From assembly GCF_004359215.1 (NCBI RefSeq), contig NC_090610.1, positions 3,644,001-3,708,000 on the forward strand: 64,000 nt of DNA, read 5' to 3'. This DNA comes from Bremia lactucae. Its lineage: Eukaryota; Oomycota; Peronosporomycetes; Peronosporales; Peronosporaceae. The stretch's first letter is position 1; each line of letters begins with the position of its first letter. The position numbers and the translations under genes were made by a program. Positions 33,626 to 45,021 of the stretch are shown here, in pieces. A model generated the notes under the pieces. That model saw only the letters and a list, made by a program, of their open reading frames with translations, ran no database searches and was not told the origin of the DNA.

Positions 33626-36263
33626 ATGGCCGCCGATGATTTACTCACGAAGAGCAAGAACAAGAACGCAAAACACGGCATCAATACAGGCACAACGCAT
33701 GGCAAAAGCAATGGAAAAGGAGCCGGTGTAGGTGGTTTTCAGCACCTTGGTCTCAGTCCATTGGTCTTTCGTGGCGTCATGGCCATGGGCTACAAAGTGC
33801 CGACACCCATTCAACGCAAGTCGTTACCAATCGTACTCTCTGGGAAAGACTGTGTTGCCATGGCACGTACAGGTTCTGGAAAAACCGCTGCTTTTTTAAT
33901 CCCCATGGTCGAAAAACTCAAAGAACACACAAACAAGATTGGTGTTCGTGCCGTCGTCCTCTCCCCAACGCGGGAGCTCGCAGTTCAAACACTTCGTTTT
34001 ACGAAACTCGTGTCGAAATTCACAACTTTAAAAATGGCGCTCATTGTTGGTGGAGAAGGCATGGACCAGCAATTTGAAGCCATTGCCGCGAATCCTGACA
34101 TTCTTATTGCAACCCCCGGTCGTCTGATGCATCATTTGCACGAAATTCCAGACTTTCATCTCCAAGCTGTTGAATACGTTGTTTTTGACGAAGCCGATCG
34201 GATGTTTGAAATGGGGTTTGCCGAACAATTGCAAGAGATTTTAAAAACCATGCCAGTCCATCGCCAAACGCTCTTGTTTTCCGCCACGTTACCGAAAGGG
34301 TTGGTACAATTTGCACGTGCGGGTTTAAACGATCCAGAACTTCTTCGTTTGGATGTAGAGAATCAAATTTCAGAACAATTGAAAATGGCTTTCTTTACCG
34401 TACGATCTGGGGACAAACCCGCGTTGTTTTTGTATCTCGTGCGTGAATTCTTACCTCAAGACGATCAAACGATTGTATTTGCTGCAACGCGTCATCACGT
34501 CGAGTTTTTGCATGCATTGCTTGCCGCGTGTCACATTGACGCATCGTATGCCTACGGTGACATGGATCAAGCGTCTCGAAAGATTCAGTTAGGCAAATTT
34601 CGTGCCAAGAAAACAAAGCTATTGATTGTCACGGATGTGGCAGCACGTGGGATTGATATTCCACTTTTGAATAATGTCTTGAATTATTCCTTTCCACCTA
34701 CGGCAAAACTCTTTGTGCATCGTGTTGGTCGAGCTGCTCGTGCAGGTCGTACGGGCACGGCGTTAAGCTTTGTTGATCCCGATGAGACGCCATTTATGGT
34801 GGATTTGCACTTGTATATTGGACGTCGTCTGGAAGACTCGTGTCCGGATCTAATACGCACGGGCAAGAAGCTATATACGCTACGTACCATGACGGTGGCG
34901 GACGTCCATTATGGCGCATTTCCAAATGAATTAATTGATCAAGAAAACGAAGCAATTCAAGAGATCGTCGCGAATCATCCACACGTGTCGCCATTGATTA
35001 AAGTATGTGACAATGCATACAAAGCCTATGCACGAACTCGTGCCGATCCATCGAAACATTCCATTCATCGTGGCAAAGAACTTGTTGTGAAAAAGGTGCA
35101 TCCTCTCTTTCAGCAAGAATACGTGTTGGAGACGAATAAAGCGGAAAAAGCAGCGTACATTGACTCGTTGCAAACGTTTCGTCCTCCGCAGACAATCTTT
35201 GAAATTGCCGTTGGCGCGCATTCGTCGGCAAAACGGTCGTCTCCTGGCGTTCAAATGATGGTGAAAAAACGACAAGTCCATGGCAAGATTATTCATATTG
35301 AAACGATCAAGGGTGCTGCGAAAGAGAGAGGCGAGGTATATGGATGCTAAAGCTGAAGAAAGGGCGTTGGCGAGTGGGAAGAAAGTCGAAACGATCAAGT
35401 CAATGGATAGTGGAAACAAGAACGAAAGCGTGGAGGCGATTATGGAAAAAGGACTTGGATTCAAGAAGAAGTCTATTTTTCTATCCAAACATCAACGGAA
35501 GCAGCTTAAAAAACGTGTGGCAGCGGGGGAGAACGAGGTCGATGTGATTCAAGAGTATGCGGTTTCAAACGAGTCCACGAAGATTGAAACGGGTTTGCCG
35601 GAATTTGACGAAAGGGGAGGTCATGCATTTAAAGATGATGACAATTACATTGGATATATGAAAGATGGCGAGTCTACGATCGAGGGATTCTTGGCGACGA
35701 ATGCCGATGGTGGAAAAGTGAATGCTTTTGCCGAAGCACGTTTGGAAGAAGCGATTTTAGATGTGAATCCCGATGAAGCAATTGAAATGAACAAGAAACG
35801 ACGTATTTTACATTGGGATGTCCGCAAGAAGAAGTTTGTGAAAACCACCGCGGGTGAATTGACGAGTCAAGGGACTTTAAAACGTCGGAATGAAAGTGGA
35901 GTGAATTTTCGCAAGAAACAGCAATTTGGGGAAGTGTATCGAAAATGGCAACAGAAACAGCACAAACGTGTGGCTGGTGGTGGCATGGAGGTCGAAGACG
36001 ACAGTGGAAGCCAGAGGCTTGATTATCGCAATGGTCGAAAACCTCGTAATGGTGCCGCAATGACGAATCGAAGTAGCGTGAACAAACATGCGAAGAATGA
36101 ATTGAGTACGGAAGGCACGATCCGGAAGGAGGAGAAGCGCAAGGCACGGTCACGAGGCGTGAAGGTCACGAATGGGATTCGATCGAAGCGTGGGAAGGGC
36201 AATATTAAAGGAAAAAGCCACGGAGCCCCGACACGAAGCAAAGCTATTATCAAGAAGAAGTAG
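33626..36263 (+). CDS. DDX54: DEAD-box RNA helicase DDX54/Dbp10
   Basis: ATP-dependent RNA helicase of large-subunit ribosome assembly. The preferred start is the ATG at 33626 (CCCATGGCC context); an upstream in-frame ATG lies at 33599. Motifs: Q motif GVMAMGYKVPTPIQRKSLP, ARTGSGKT, PTRELAVQ, TPGR, FDEADRMFEMGF, FSAT, VTDVAARGIDIP and HRVGRAARAGRTG. The first frame stops at 35350. The C-terminal DBP10CT-type and Lys/Arg-rich region continues in another frame to 36263. A 64-nt GT-AG intron at 35336-35399 restores phase (570 + 287 residues, 857 in total, near the human 881). A one-base frameshift in the GAGAGAG run at 35325 is the alternative. Convergent with the acyltransferase gene. Confidence 0.9.
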
Positions 36264-36388
36264 TTTGGTAAGATATGATTCATGTTGGCTAAATGAAAAT
36301 AGAATTGAAAAATAGGTTTTGAGGATTTTTTTCAAATCACTTGATGTTTCTATGCGTGTATTTTTGAAACGTTTTTTTTGACATGATA

Positions 36389-37828
36389 CTACGACAAAGT
36401 ATTGCTCGGAAGTTCTTTTACTTTCCGAGCCATTTGGTCGTCACGTTGGCAACTTCTTTTGTGCATCACGACATTTTCCTTGATAATTAGGTTACTCCAG
36501 CCATCCGTCGCCTTTTTCTCTGCATTTGCAAGAAAAGCTGACACTCTCTTGGCAAGTAGCATTGACGGGTATTCGACTAGATAGTACGTTGCAGTGCAAA
36601 CGGCTAAAATGATAAATAACCTCGAAAAGAGCCGATCGAAATAATTCGTTTGAGTTCGAAGTGCCGGATTATAAAGAACAAACGAATGCAACAAATAAAT
36701 TGAAAAACTAATTTTTCCACAATAACGTAAGAAATTCCATTCGAGCAACGTTGAGACACAGGAAGGCAAAAGCATTTCAATTACAATAATTATTGCCAAA
36801 AATGCGCTGATGTAAGGGAATCCACTCGGCGGAGGTGCTGGATTTGCATGCACCCAATGAAAGAGAAGTCCTCGAAAACAAACGCTGAATAGCATTGTTA
36901 TGGCGACGCCTTCAATCATTCGAATGGGAATAATGTGCCAATAACGAAAGACAAACTCTGTCTTTTTAATCCATGTGTCCATTTTTACGAAAACCACGGC
37001 TGCCACAGACCCTGTCAGGAATGTCGATATGTGAGGCCGCAATGGCATGTGGCTTTGCCGATCCCCAAACACACCTTCATTGACAATCCACACACTCAAC
37101 AAAAGAGTAGCGATCCACCAGAAGCAACGCATCGAAATGACAGCCAAGACAAAGACTGGAATCACAAAGTAGTAAGCAATTTCCAATGGCAATGACCAAA
37201 AGACATGATACCGATACTTAAACGAAAACGTGAGTGTCTTGACCGTATCAAATGGTGGACCTCCTTTAACAAAATAGCGCTTTTGATCGTTCAAATTTAA
37301 TAGTGATAAGCCAATCACTGTCACGAAAAAAAGCGGATAGACTCGTAGAAAACGTTTTTGAAAGTAATCGGCAAATGTATAAGCCCACGTCTGGTGCCTC
37401 GCACCTTGTGACAATAGCTTAAGACATAATTTCATGCAAATCATCGTCAAGAGAAAAGAAGAGAGCACAAAGAAAATATCAACGCCAACCGATCCAAGAT
37501 GAAGTGTTGGCACAAACTCTTGCGAATGCTGTATAACGACAAGCATAGCTGCTAAACCTCGAGCTCCATCGAGAAAGAGGATCTTGGTTGGTTTCGAAGA
37601 AATTGCTTTTTTCGTCGCAATGGGCGAAATTACAATGCTATCCATGGACTCCAGTATCTCCACGGTACTTGAATTAGAAGCTAAAGACGGTTGTTGCGGA
37701 TCCGAAAGGCTGATAACGTCCAGCTCAATCACTTCATGGCATTCCTCACTTGAAAAGCATCTACTTTCCACGCTCTGCAGCATGGCTTTCAATTTCAATT
37801 GTGAGCTTGTCAATGTTTCTACTCGCAC
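36389..37828 (-). CDS. Acyltransferase-3 family membrane protein
   Basis: Single-exon frame, 479 residues. From about residue 83 it has the acyltransferase-3 (OafA/NolL-type) fold: FLDGARGLAAMLVVIQHSQE with the conserved His, GSVGVDIFFVLSSFLLT, a basic RFLRVYPLFF segment after a cytoplasmic loop, then about ten hydrophobic helices ending with YCGKISFSIYLLHSF and YYLVEYPSMLLAKR. These enzymes transfer acetyl or other acyl groups to sugars or lipids at membranes. The first ~80 residues are soluble and Ser-rich. Acceptor unknown. Confidence 0.88.
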   Translation of the reverse strand: MRVETLTSSQLKLKAMLQSVESRCFSSEECHEVIELDVISLSDPQQPSLASNSSTVEILESMDSIVISPIATKKAISSKPTKILFLDGARGLAAMLVVIQHSQEFVPTLHLGSVGVDIFFVLSSFLLTMICMKLCLKLLSQGARHQTWAYTFADYFQKRFLRVYPLFFVTVIGLSLLNLNDQKRYFVKGGPPFDTVKTLTFSFKYRYHVFWSLPLEIAYYFVIPVFVLAVISMRCFWWIATLLLSVWIVNEGVFGDRQSHMPLRPHISTFLTGSVAAVVFVKMDTWIKKTEFVFRYWHIIPIRMIEGVAITMLFSVCFRGLLFHWVHANPAPPPSGFPYISAFLAIIIVIEMLLPSCVSTLLEWNFLRYCGKISFSIYLLHSFVLYNPALRTQTNYFDRLFSRLFIILAVCTATYYLVEYPSMLLAKRVSAFLANAEKKATDGWSNLIIKENVVMHKRSCQRDDQMARKVKELPSNTLS

Positions 37829-38342
37829 GACCTTTGCGACAATACGTTTGTTTGCTCGTGCCTTGCAATATCTAACTGAAAATTGATTGGCTTGACCTTA
37901 CAATCAGCAAGTGCAAAAAATTCGGTATAGATGAGTCGACAGAGCTGTTGCTACCTCGTCAGACTTGTAAAATTCTGATCCGATAGCGCTTCTTCAGTAC
38001 TGCGCAAAACGTGCGTGTCGAAAAGCCCATCTCAAAGCAGTGCTTCATGATTTGAAATAACTGACTTCTACAGAAATTATTTTGTCATTAATGTTTATAT
38101 TAATCGATTAAACGACTTAATTTCCAAAATCTGAATTCATTTTATTTATAGAAACTTTACACTGCATCGGCAATGTTTAATGCAACAATCAGCGCGTTTA
38201 TTCCGTGCTCCTTTACTGCTGCCATACAGTTTTCAAGTCAAATAGATTGACAGCTGTTTCAAGAAATAGCTGTTCAAAGTTAATTGCGATATATTGTTTT
38301 TCTCACTTCCACGTCGAGATTTTACGATTAAAAAGCTACAAA
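37829..38342. other. Intergenic, nothing recognised
   Basis: About 510 bp between two tandem minus-strand genes: the 3' flank of XRN2 and the promoter side of the acyltransferase. No other feature seen. Confidence 0.45.
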
Positions 38343-41312
38343 TTACCGATCGTAACGGGACGTTTTGGCTTCATCCGGGTGATTCTGGCGCTGTTGATGC
38401 ATGCTACGCAGTCCAGCCTTTAAAGCCTCGAGGCCTCGTGGCACAGGAGGTGCAGACGGAGTAGCTACAAAACGATCCGATGGATACGCATGTGATGGCT
38501 GACGAGAGCCTCCAAACGGGGGCTGGTTTACGGCACCACGTCCTCGGCCACCAAATCCTCCTTGAAATCCATGACCATTGTAATGTTCGCGTCCAGCATT
38601 CGGATGAAAGCCCCCGCCACGATATTCATTACTAGGTCGACCATACGAGGACTGTCCTTCCGAAAACTGGTGGTACGAATCGCTATACTGTCCGTGTTTA
38701 TTGCGTGGCTCTTGGGAGCCCCAATTCCCGTACCCACTGGCGAGATATTGGTTATATTGCTGAACAGGGGGATGGGTACCATACCGGTTTACGTTTAAAT
38801 TATCGTTACGAAAGCGAGGGTTACTTTGCGAGGGGTACCTTTGCGGACCACGACCACCACGATTACCAAATCCACGACCGCGTCCACTTTGACGCGCCAT
38901 GCTGTTTGTACGTGCATTTGTATGGTTCGAGGCATCGCCAGCCAAATCGACAATATTAATATTTGCTTTCCCAAAGAATGGAATCACAATTTGTCGATCA
39001 TTGTCGGTAAGTAAAACCGAAGGTGGTAGTTTGGCACCATCAAGTATTTTCGAATAATGGGGTCGTGTTGGTGGTAAGCGGTATTGAAAACTGTAGCATT
39101 GGTTGTTTGGAATGTCCATAAGATGTTTTTGAGCCTTTTCTGGACTTGGCACGACACTCCCGATCGGGAAGTACAGTGTTTCAATGTAATGGAGCCTTCC
39201 ATTGAAAGATTGAGAGAGGTTGGGGATCACGAGGGCTTCCGTAACCTCCGCGGTCGGACAGTGGGTGGTTACAGGACATTTGGTGTGGAAAAAAATCACT
39301 TCTTTGCCAAATCGTGCATTTCGTTTCGTTTCAGCTTCCGTGAGTTTCTCGTTGGGCTCTTTCATGGCATCAAGTAAGCGTGTTTCGTCAATAAATGGCA
39401 AGAGAACGACCCAGAGCCATGGCATTGCTTTGCCATTTGGATCCACGGGAATCTCTTTTGGATAAAAATCAATAATAGGCGACTTGGGATCCGACATTAA
39501 CCATCGATACGGCTTTGGAACCGCGTGAGCACTTCCAGCTGGAAATACGCCCATGAGTTGTTCAAATGGATGGAAAGGAAGACCTTTCTGAAATTGAATC
39601 TTGAATTGATCAATATTGCGCAAATCGGATGCAAAGGGGGCATAATGGAACGGATAGAACCATTGCCACGACGCACATCCTGTGTAATAGTACTGCATAA
39701 CCCAACAAAGACCTTCGATATACGCATGAAAAACACGTTCGCGGCCACCACCGACCTCAATATCATCGGCTTTTAACTTGTCACTATAGTACCGTGATTT
39801 CCAACCCGGTTCTCCCAGTCGAACGACATCTTGTACTTCTTCTCGATACTGCTCGAGTTTTTTCTCCACACTCTCTTTCACCCGTGCTTTCATGGCTTCT
39901 TCGGGCGTCATGCCACCATACTTCTTCTCCGCGGCAATCGTCTCCTTATCAATACGACGTTTCTTGACAATCTCCACTGCCGAGTCTTTTGCTGCATTTG
40001 CAGCAATTTGATCTTTTTTTTCATTCGATAGATACGATTGACGTCTCCTTTCGTTCTCGGATTGTTTCAGAGCTCGACGTTGGAAAATAATGTCTTCCAC
40101 CTGACCCACTTCAGCAAGAATCACATCTACACGTGAAAGATTCACGTGGCCTCCCTCGGTTAAATACCCACCCATGGCAGGCAAGAGTTTGGCATAGATT
40201 AAAATCAAGAAATCCAGCGCGCCATCACGAATATCCAGCGATGGCAAATGCGGTAAGAAATCATTCCCCACAAAGAAACACAGAAACACAAAATCATCGA
40301 CAATTCGTTCAAAATCGTATACAAAAGGAAGCACGGTCGACAACGGGGCAAATTCCAATTGTAAATATTCCCGCAACGTCGCAATATGAAGATACTGTAA
40401 TGGTTTCAAATCCGAAGCAATTAACTCGGAAGCATGTTCCTCGAAATCTTCCCCACGTTTTCGTTTTAAGGCCGTGCCATTGGCATCTAATACCATTTGT
40501 TGCTCTTTTTGTCGTTCTCGTTCATACTTTTGCTTCCCAAATAGTACTTCTTCACGCAAGATCGAGAAATGCACTTCATGAGTTGCAAGGCCAAGCATAA
40601 TTAGATCCGCATCAAGTCCATGAAGGACATGATGTTGATTCGGGTCGTACTCCGGTTGGGACCGCTGAACACGAACATATTCCATGAGTTTATGCTCTCC
40701 TTCTCCAGGAACACCGGCATCCGATAGAATCACCTTAATACGCTTCCACGCAACACTATTGTTCACACGGTCACGAATGTAAAAGCGCAAGTGTTTCGCT
40801 AGTTTTGCCATGAACGTGGTGCCGGGGGTAATGACATTGGAATCCCAGGCCTTCTCTTGCTTTGCGGGCACTTGATGACCCAATGCACTCATATATTCAA
40901 GGGCTTCTTTTTCCACTTCCATACGCTGTTCCGCTTCCTGTGCAGCACGAAAACGACGCGCACGTTGTTGATTCATTTTCGCCCGTGGTGCGACACCATC
41001 AATTGCCAGGTATAATACACGCCGTGGACGCACAGCAGCGACGAGACGATCGACGTATGCCATGACACGTCGATACATTTCTTCCTCGGTCTTTGGTGCG
41101 TCACCCTGCTCGGGATGTGCGCACGGATGGATGAGACCATTCATATCGATGTATAAATTATCCGCTTCAAAACCGTTTGGATTCGGACCAGTGGTATCGG
41201 TAAGCTCAAAGTGACGCTCACCCTCAAGCACGACAGCATGGCTTTCAATACAATCGACCACGCACTTTGGATACTTTTCCTGGACCCAGCGATAGAATGC
41301 AGGGACGCCCAT
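38343..41312 (-). CDS. XRN2: 5'-3' exoribonuclease XRN2/Rat1
   Basis: Single-exon frame of 989 residues. The N-terminus MGVPAFYRWVQEKYP is the invariant XRN start. The nuclease region has NLYIDMNGLIHPCAHPE, YLAIDGVAPRAKMNQQRARR, SDAGVPGEGEHKLMEY and the acidic HVLHGLDADLIMLGLATHE, then FVFLCFFVGNDFLPHLPSLD. The second half has SRYYSDKL.. and GLCWVMQYYYTGCASWQWFYP. The C-terminal ~170 residues are RGG/Tyr/Gln-rich (GRGRGFGNRGGRGPQRY). XRN2 degrades nuclear RNA from 5' monophosphate ends, including transcription termination and rRNA processing. The length and a lysine-rich insert near residue 430 fit the nuclear rather than the cytoplasmic (XRN1) family. Confidence 0.95.
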   Translation of the reverse strand: MGVPAFYRWVQEKYPKCVVDCIESHAVVLEGERHFELTDTTGPNPNGFEADNLYIDMNGLIHPCAHPEQGDAPKTEEEMYRRVMAYVDRLVAAVRPRRVLYLAIDGVAPRAKMNQQRARRFRAAQEAEQRMEVEKEALEYMSALGHQVPAKQEKAWDSNVITPGTTFMAKLAKHLRFYIRDRVNNSVAWKRIKVILSDAGVPGEGEHKLMEYVRVQRSQPEYDPNQHHVLHGLDADLIMLGLATHEVHFSILREEVLFGKQKYERERQKEQQMVLDANGTALKRKRGEDFEEHASELIASDLKPLQYLHIATLREYLQLEFAPLSTVLPFVYDFERIVDDFVFLCFFVGNDFLPHLPSLDIRDGALDFLILIYAKLLPAMGGYLTEGGHVNLSRVDVILAEVGQVEDIIFQRRALKQSENERRRQSYLSNEKKDQIAANAAKDSAVEIVKKRRIDKETIAAEKKYGGMTPEEAMKARVKESVEKKLEQYREEVQDVVRLGEPGWKSRYYSDKLKADDIEVGGGRERVFHAYIEGLCWVMQYYYTGCASWQWFYPFHYAPFASDLRNIDQFKIQFQKGLPFHPFEQLMGVFPAGSAHAVPKPYRWLMSDPKSPIIDFYPKEIPVDPNGKAMPWLWVVLLPFIDETRLLDAMKEPNEKLTEAETKRNARFGKEVIFFHTKCPVTTHCPTAEVTEALVIPNLSQSFNGRLHYIETLYFPIGSVVPSPEKAQKHLMDIPNNQCYSFQYRLPPTRPHYSKILDGAKLPPSVLLTDNDRQIVIPFFGKANINIVDLAGDASNHTNARTNSMARQSGRGRGFGNRGGRGPQRYPSQSNPRFRNDNLNVNRYGTHPPVQQYNQYLASGYGNWGSQEPRNKHGQYSDSYHQFSEGQSSYGRPSNEYRGGGFHPNAGREHYNGHGFQGGFGGRGRGAVNQPPFGGSRQPSHAYPSDRFVATPSAPPVPRGLEALKAGLRSMHQQRQNHPDEAKTSRYDR

Positions 41313-41437
41313 ACTTCCGACGTGGACGTCGTAAGATTGATTGGTGTGTGTTTTGTGTTTGCAAAAGTTAATGTGGTGTACATCCTGAAAGTGGCGTGGT
41401 GCACTTCAATTACGGACAAAGCCTTTTTTGCAGCGTC
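41313..41437. promoter_or_regulatory. 125-bp bidirectional promoter
   Basis: Separates the ATG of XRN2 (-) from the ATG of the PDZ-UBA gene (+). It contains a split palindrome CGACGT-GG-ACGTCG (about 41318-41331) with two ACGT cores and a nearby ATTGGT (reverse CCAAT box, 41340-41345). A functional role is inference. Confidence 0.5.
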
Positions 41438-43986
41438 ATGAGTGCGCCAAAGCGCCAGATTCAAGTGCTCCTTACGTTACACGATGGGGAGCGTTCGTTT
41501 GGCATGTCGCTTGCTCAGAAAAGCGTGGCACTTGGGAATCCGTATACGGTTGTATCTAGTGTATTTGCCAACTCGCCAGCTGATCGTGCCGGTGTCCGCA
41601 AAGGTAGAAGAAGCGTTTGCAATTGAAAGGGCAAAACACGAGTTGACTATCGCTCTGTATTGATTGTGCTACGTAGGATACGTGGTGCGATCGATTAATG
41701 ACAAGTCCGTAAGTGGTTTAACAGTTGCGCAAGTTGCTCAATACTTTCGCAATGTGGGGCAGGTACGGCAGTTTTGGTATCGATATATTGTTGCATCTCG
41801 AGGCATCATTAAGTGGCTCGGGACGGTCTTAGGCACGAATTACAATGGAAATGGGCGAATTGCCACGAATGAAAGCCGCGGCAGCGCTTTTAGAAGATGC
41901 CACACGGTCGAAACGATTCAAGCAGCAAGATATAGGGCCAGGAACAGGAGTAACGCCATCGGGAAGGGCAATTGCGGCACCAGGCTCCGCATTAGCAGTG
42001 CCAAGCATTGCACCATCGAAACAACTAAAGATGCGGACGAAACTTGCTGCTAAGACTGTAGCTTTACAGTCAAATTCGACGTTGTCAAAGCCAATTTGTG
42101 ACGAAAGAGATGTAGCGAAAGGTGGAAGAAGTACGAATGGGGCTGTATTTGGCCGTAAAAGTGCAAGTTTGGATCTTACAAACGGTCCAAAAGTCGACGA
42201 TATTCATTTGAAAGAAGCAAAGAAGACACGTTTTATTGAAAATCAGCTCATTATCAATGGAACGAGTAGTGGACCCGCTTTAAGCAACAAAGAGGTACTC
42301 CAGAGTTCTTGTCAAGCAAAAGATGTTTCGAATCATCTTGACAAGACTCAACTCGCTCCAGGTTTGTGAATATTTAGGTTTTCTTCTGTTTGGTAACTTC
42401 TTATAACCGTTTTACGTTGATTGTACTATATTTTTTATTTAGATTTTGTTGCTGCGGAAGCTGCACAGCCACAAAGCCTATCAAGCTTAAACGCGTCTGC
42501 AGTGGTGCTCGAATCATCGGTAATACAAGCAACATCTGTTCCTCTTGCGAAAGCTACTGAAATTCCAGCACAATCTCTTTCAGCTGTCGTCAAGAAACCC
42601 GTCACTGCTATCGCTTCGATCCGTACTGATTCGAAAGGTTTGCCAGCTTTAACTACCGCTGCATTATCCGTTAATACAGTCAGCTTGGCAGCACCCACGA
42701 CGAACAAGCCATTGACGGAGTCTGTATCAACTAAAGCTGATACCACTATAACAGCAGTGCTTAAAGCGAAAGAAGCCGAGGTGTCATGTACCAATGCGCC
42801 CGTATCTCCCGTAGCCATGCCGTCTTTGCCATTAGTTGATTTGAAGAGTACAAAGTTGGCTCCAGTGTCCAGTCTTGCAACATCTCAATTGAATGTTACA
42901 AAAGGACAAGCACATAGTGCTCTACCAAGTAACAAGAAGCGTAAATGCCGACATAAGACAAGTAGATCCAAGAAAGTTGCAAAGAAAAGTGCCAGTGTCG
43001 AGAAAAACGCAATGCTTGACGATGGTGCGTGATATCTCTCTTCTTAGTCCGAATATAGAATTGAACGTCACATACTCGTTTTGTATGTAGACACTGATGA
43101 CGACGAACTTGAGCTAGATGGAGAATCTTCCACCTCGGATACGGATAAAACGTTGTTAACCAAGAGCCCGCGTAAAGTCCGACGCCGTGCATATGGTGAT
43201 CGTCCTCGGCATAGCCTCACAGTTGACCGATTACTTGGCATGGGCTTTACGAAAGAAGATGCCGAGGCAAGTGTGAACAAATTTGGTGATGATCCCGATG
43301 CGTGCATGGTGTGGATTATTGCAAAGATCGAAGAGCGACAATTTAATGAGGATTTAAATCGAGCATCGATTCAATCGGAACAATCAAAACGAGACGAAGC
43401 CAAGCGAGTCGAGACAAGTGAGAAGGAATCACTCGCTCGTGCCGAGAAGTTCATGGCGCTGTTTCCAACAGTACGTTTCTAAAAAGTGATTGTTTTTTGC
43501 GAGTTCCAAAAAGCGCTCAGTTAAGTATGTGTTGCTTTGTCATAGTCGTACATGGTGTCTCCGGAATCGCATGCATTACATTTAAAGACGTGCCTTCAGT
43601 CAACAATTGATCAAGTCAAGTCACAAGACGTTGTTCCTCTTCGCACAATCCTTTCAAAACTTCTCACTCTCGAAGGAAAGTCCATTCGATGGTATCAAAA
43701 CGCATGCATGTCATATATGTTGGCACTCGCTGGACGATTAGATCATGTATTAAAAGATCACGACGTCATTGCGTGTTGTGCTATCCGAAGAAGTGTCTCT
43801 TCCGTCATATCACCGTGTGTTTTTGTTCAAAAAGTCATGGACGAAATCACTGCATTATCAAAAGCGCTCTTTGCAATGCCATTAAACCAAGGCGGCGTGC
43901 CTATCGAATTTCTAGAATGTGATACAACCACCAAGTTTGATCTCGAAGACGATGGCTTTGAAGTGATGGAATCGACAATAGAATGA
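41438..43986 (+). CDS. PDZ-UBA domain protein (6 exons)
   Basis: Exons 41438-41603, 41677-41762, 41833-42361, 42443-43024, 43091-43470 and 43546-43986 join in phase to 727 residues. The first two exons encode a PDZ-like fold (TLHDGERSFGMSLAQKS, VFANSPADRAGV, GYVVRSINDKSVSGLTVAQV). A long low-complexity Ser/Ala/Thr/Lys middle follows, ending in a basic KKRKCRHKTSRSKKVAKK stretch that could be a nuclear signal. Exon 5 carries a UBA domain (VDRLLGMGFTKEDAEASVNK, ACMVWII) and a charged coiled coil. The last exon is an all-helical domain (RTILSKLLTLEGKSIRWYQN). UBA domains bind ubiquitin; the whole architecture is not one I can name. Confidence 0.75.
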
Positions 43987-44068
43987 ATATACACATGGAA
44001 GAAGGAACAAGAAGACGACATGTGCCATTGAATCTATGCACGTCTACGTGTGTTTTTAATTAAATCCA

Positions 44069-45021
44069 CTACTCGGTCACGTAAATGCCTTCTCCAGCAT
44101 ACCAGAGAATCGTGTGGCTATCACGTGTCGACGTTGCACTCACTTCTTGTTGGCCATTAATGGGACAATTGGGGCAATTGCTTGGATCAAAACGAGCTTT
44201 GGAACTCGTACTAAGCCATGCATTCGTCGCTTGGTGACGAAAAGTCACGAGTTTTCCACGTTTCCAGAGTCCGTCGTCTTCACACTGGCCCTCTACGGAA
44301 CATTGGTGGCTTTCCTGACACTCGAGAACCCACGAATCCATCGAATCGCCTTCGCCTGCAACGCCAAACGCACTGACTTCCAAGTGGTTCGTGGTCAATG
44401 GAGCTTTGTACCTGTGCGCGTGCAAATTCCGTCGTGTTGGCACATGTTCAAGTCGAATGAGTGCACCACATGAAATGGGTTGTCCCACGTCACACACGTG
44501 GGCAGCTTCTCCTTCTTTGACAAGCCAGAGACTATTTACGTCATTCCGTGCCATGTGCGTCGTGACAGACTGCTGTCCACTACCAGAACCATACGCGATT
44601 TCATGGGAATGAAGACGAAAACGACTAGCATCATGCACAAGTTTAATGGAGCTCCCACACGTCACGTACTCGAATCCATGGGGGTCTGGTGGCAACGATG
44701 AGGTTGTTAGAAGACAGACTAGTGCGACATCGACTGAAATGGCGTACATTGAAGGTCCGCGGACGAGTCTTGACTACACGCTTCTTCACACGTGAATTCA
44801 TGGTGATCACAACCAACTTCACGCACGCGACGGCGATTCTCGCACTCACAGAAGCCGGAACGTCCGGACGCAATGCGCTTGGAACACGCAGCGTCGCTAT
44901 TTGGCTCTCGTACGCCATGGGCGTCACAATGGGATGTGGCACGCCACTTGACACAGTGGGAGGCAGTCGCGTCGGAGGGTAGTGCGCTTATAAGCACGGA
45001 TAGGAACGGGAGCCAACGCAT
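44069..45021 (-). CDS. SDF2-like MIR-domain ER protein with Cys-rich N-domain
   Basis: Exon 2 (from 44685) encodes a beta-trefoil of three MIR-type repeats (GSSIKLVHDASRFRLHSHEI, ISCGALIRLEHVPTRRNLHA, KLVTFRHQATNAWLS), as in SDF2/SDF2L1, ER proteins that work with Hsp40/BiP and protein O-mannosylation. Upstream, the frame starting at 45021 gives a signal peptide (MRWLPFLSVLISALPS) and a cysteine-rich module (HCVKWRATSHCDAHGVREP, GRSGFCECENRRR, GCDHHEFTCEEAC). A GT-AG intron 44774-44686 with a TCTAAC branch-like site joins them in phase (287 residues). Alternatively an in-frame ATG at 44749 gives a 226-residue SDF2 with its own signal-like start. No C-terminal HDEL; it ends IYVTE. Confidence 0.82.

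Noticed and set aside
33626..36263. DDX54 as a pseudogene because of the frame change
   Set aside because: All helicase motifs are intact, the C-terminal domain is open to its end, and a phase-correct 64-nt intron explains the change.
38343..41312. Long ORFs antisense to XRN2 and other large genes
   Set aside because: They mirror codon bias of the true coding strand and show no domains.
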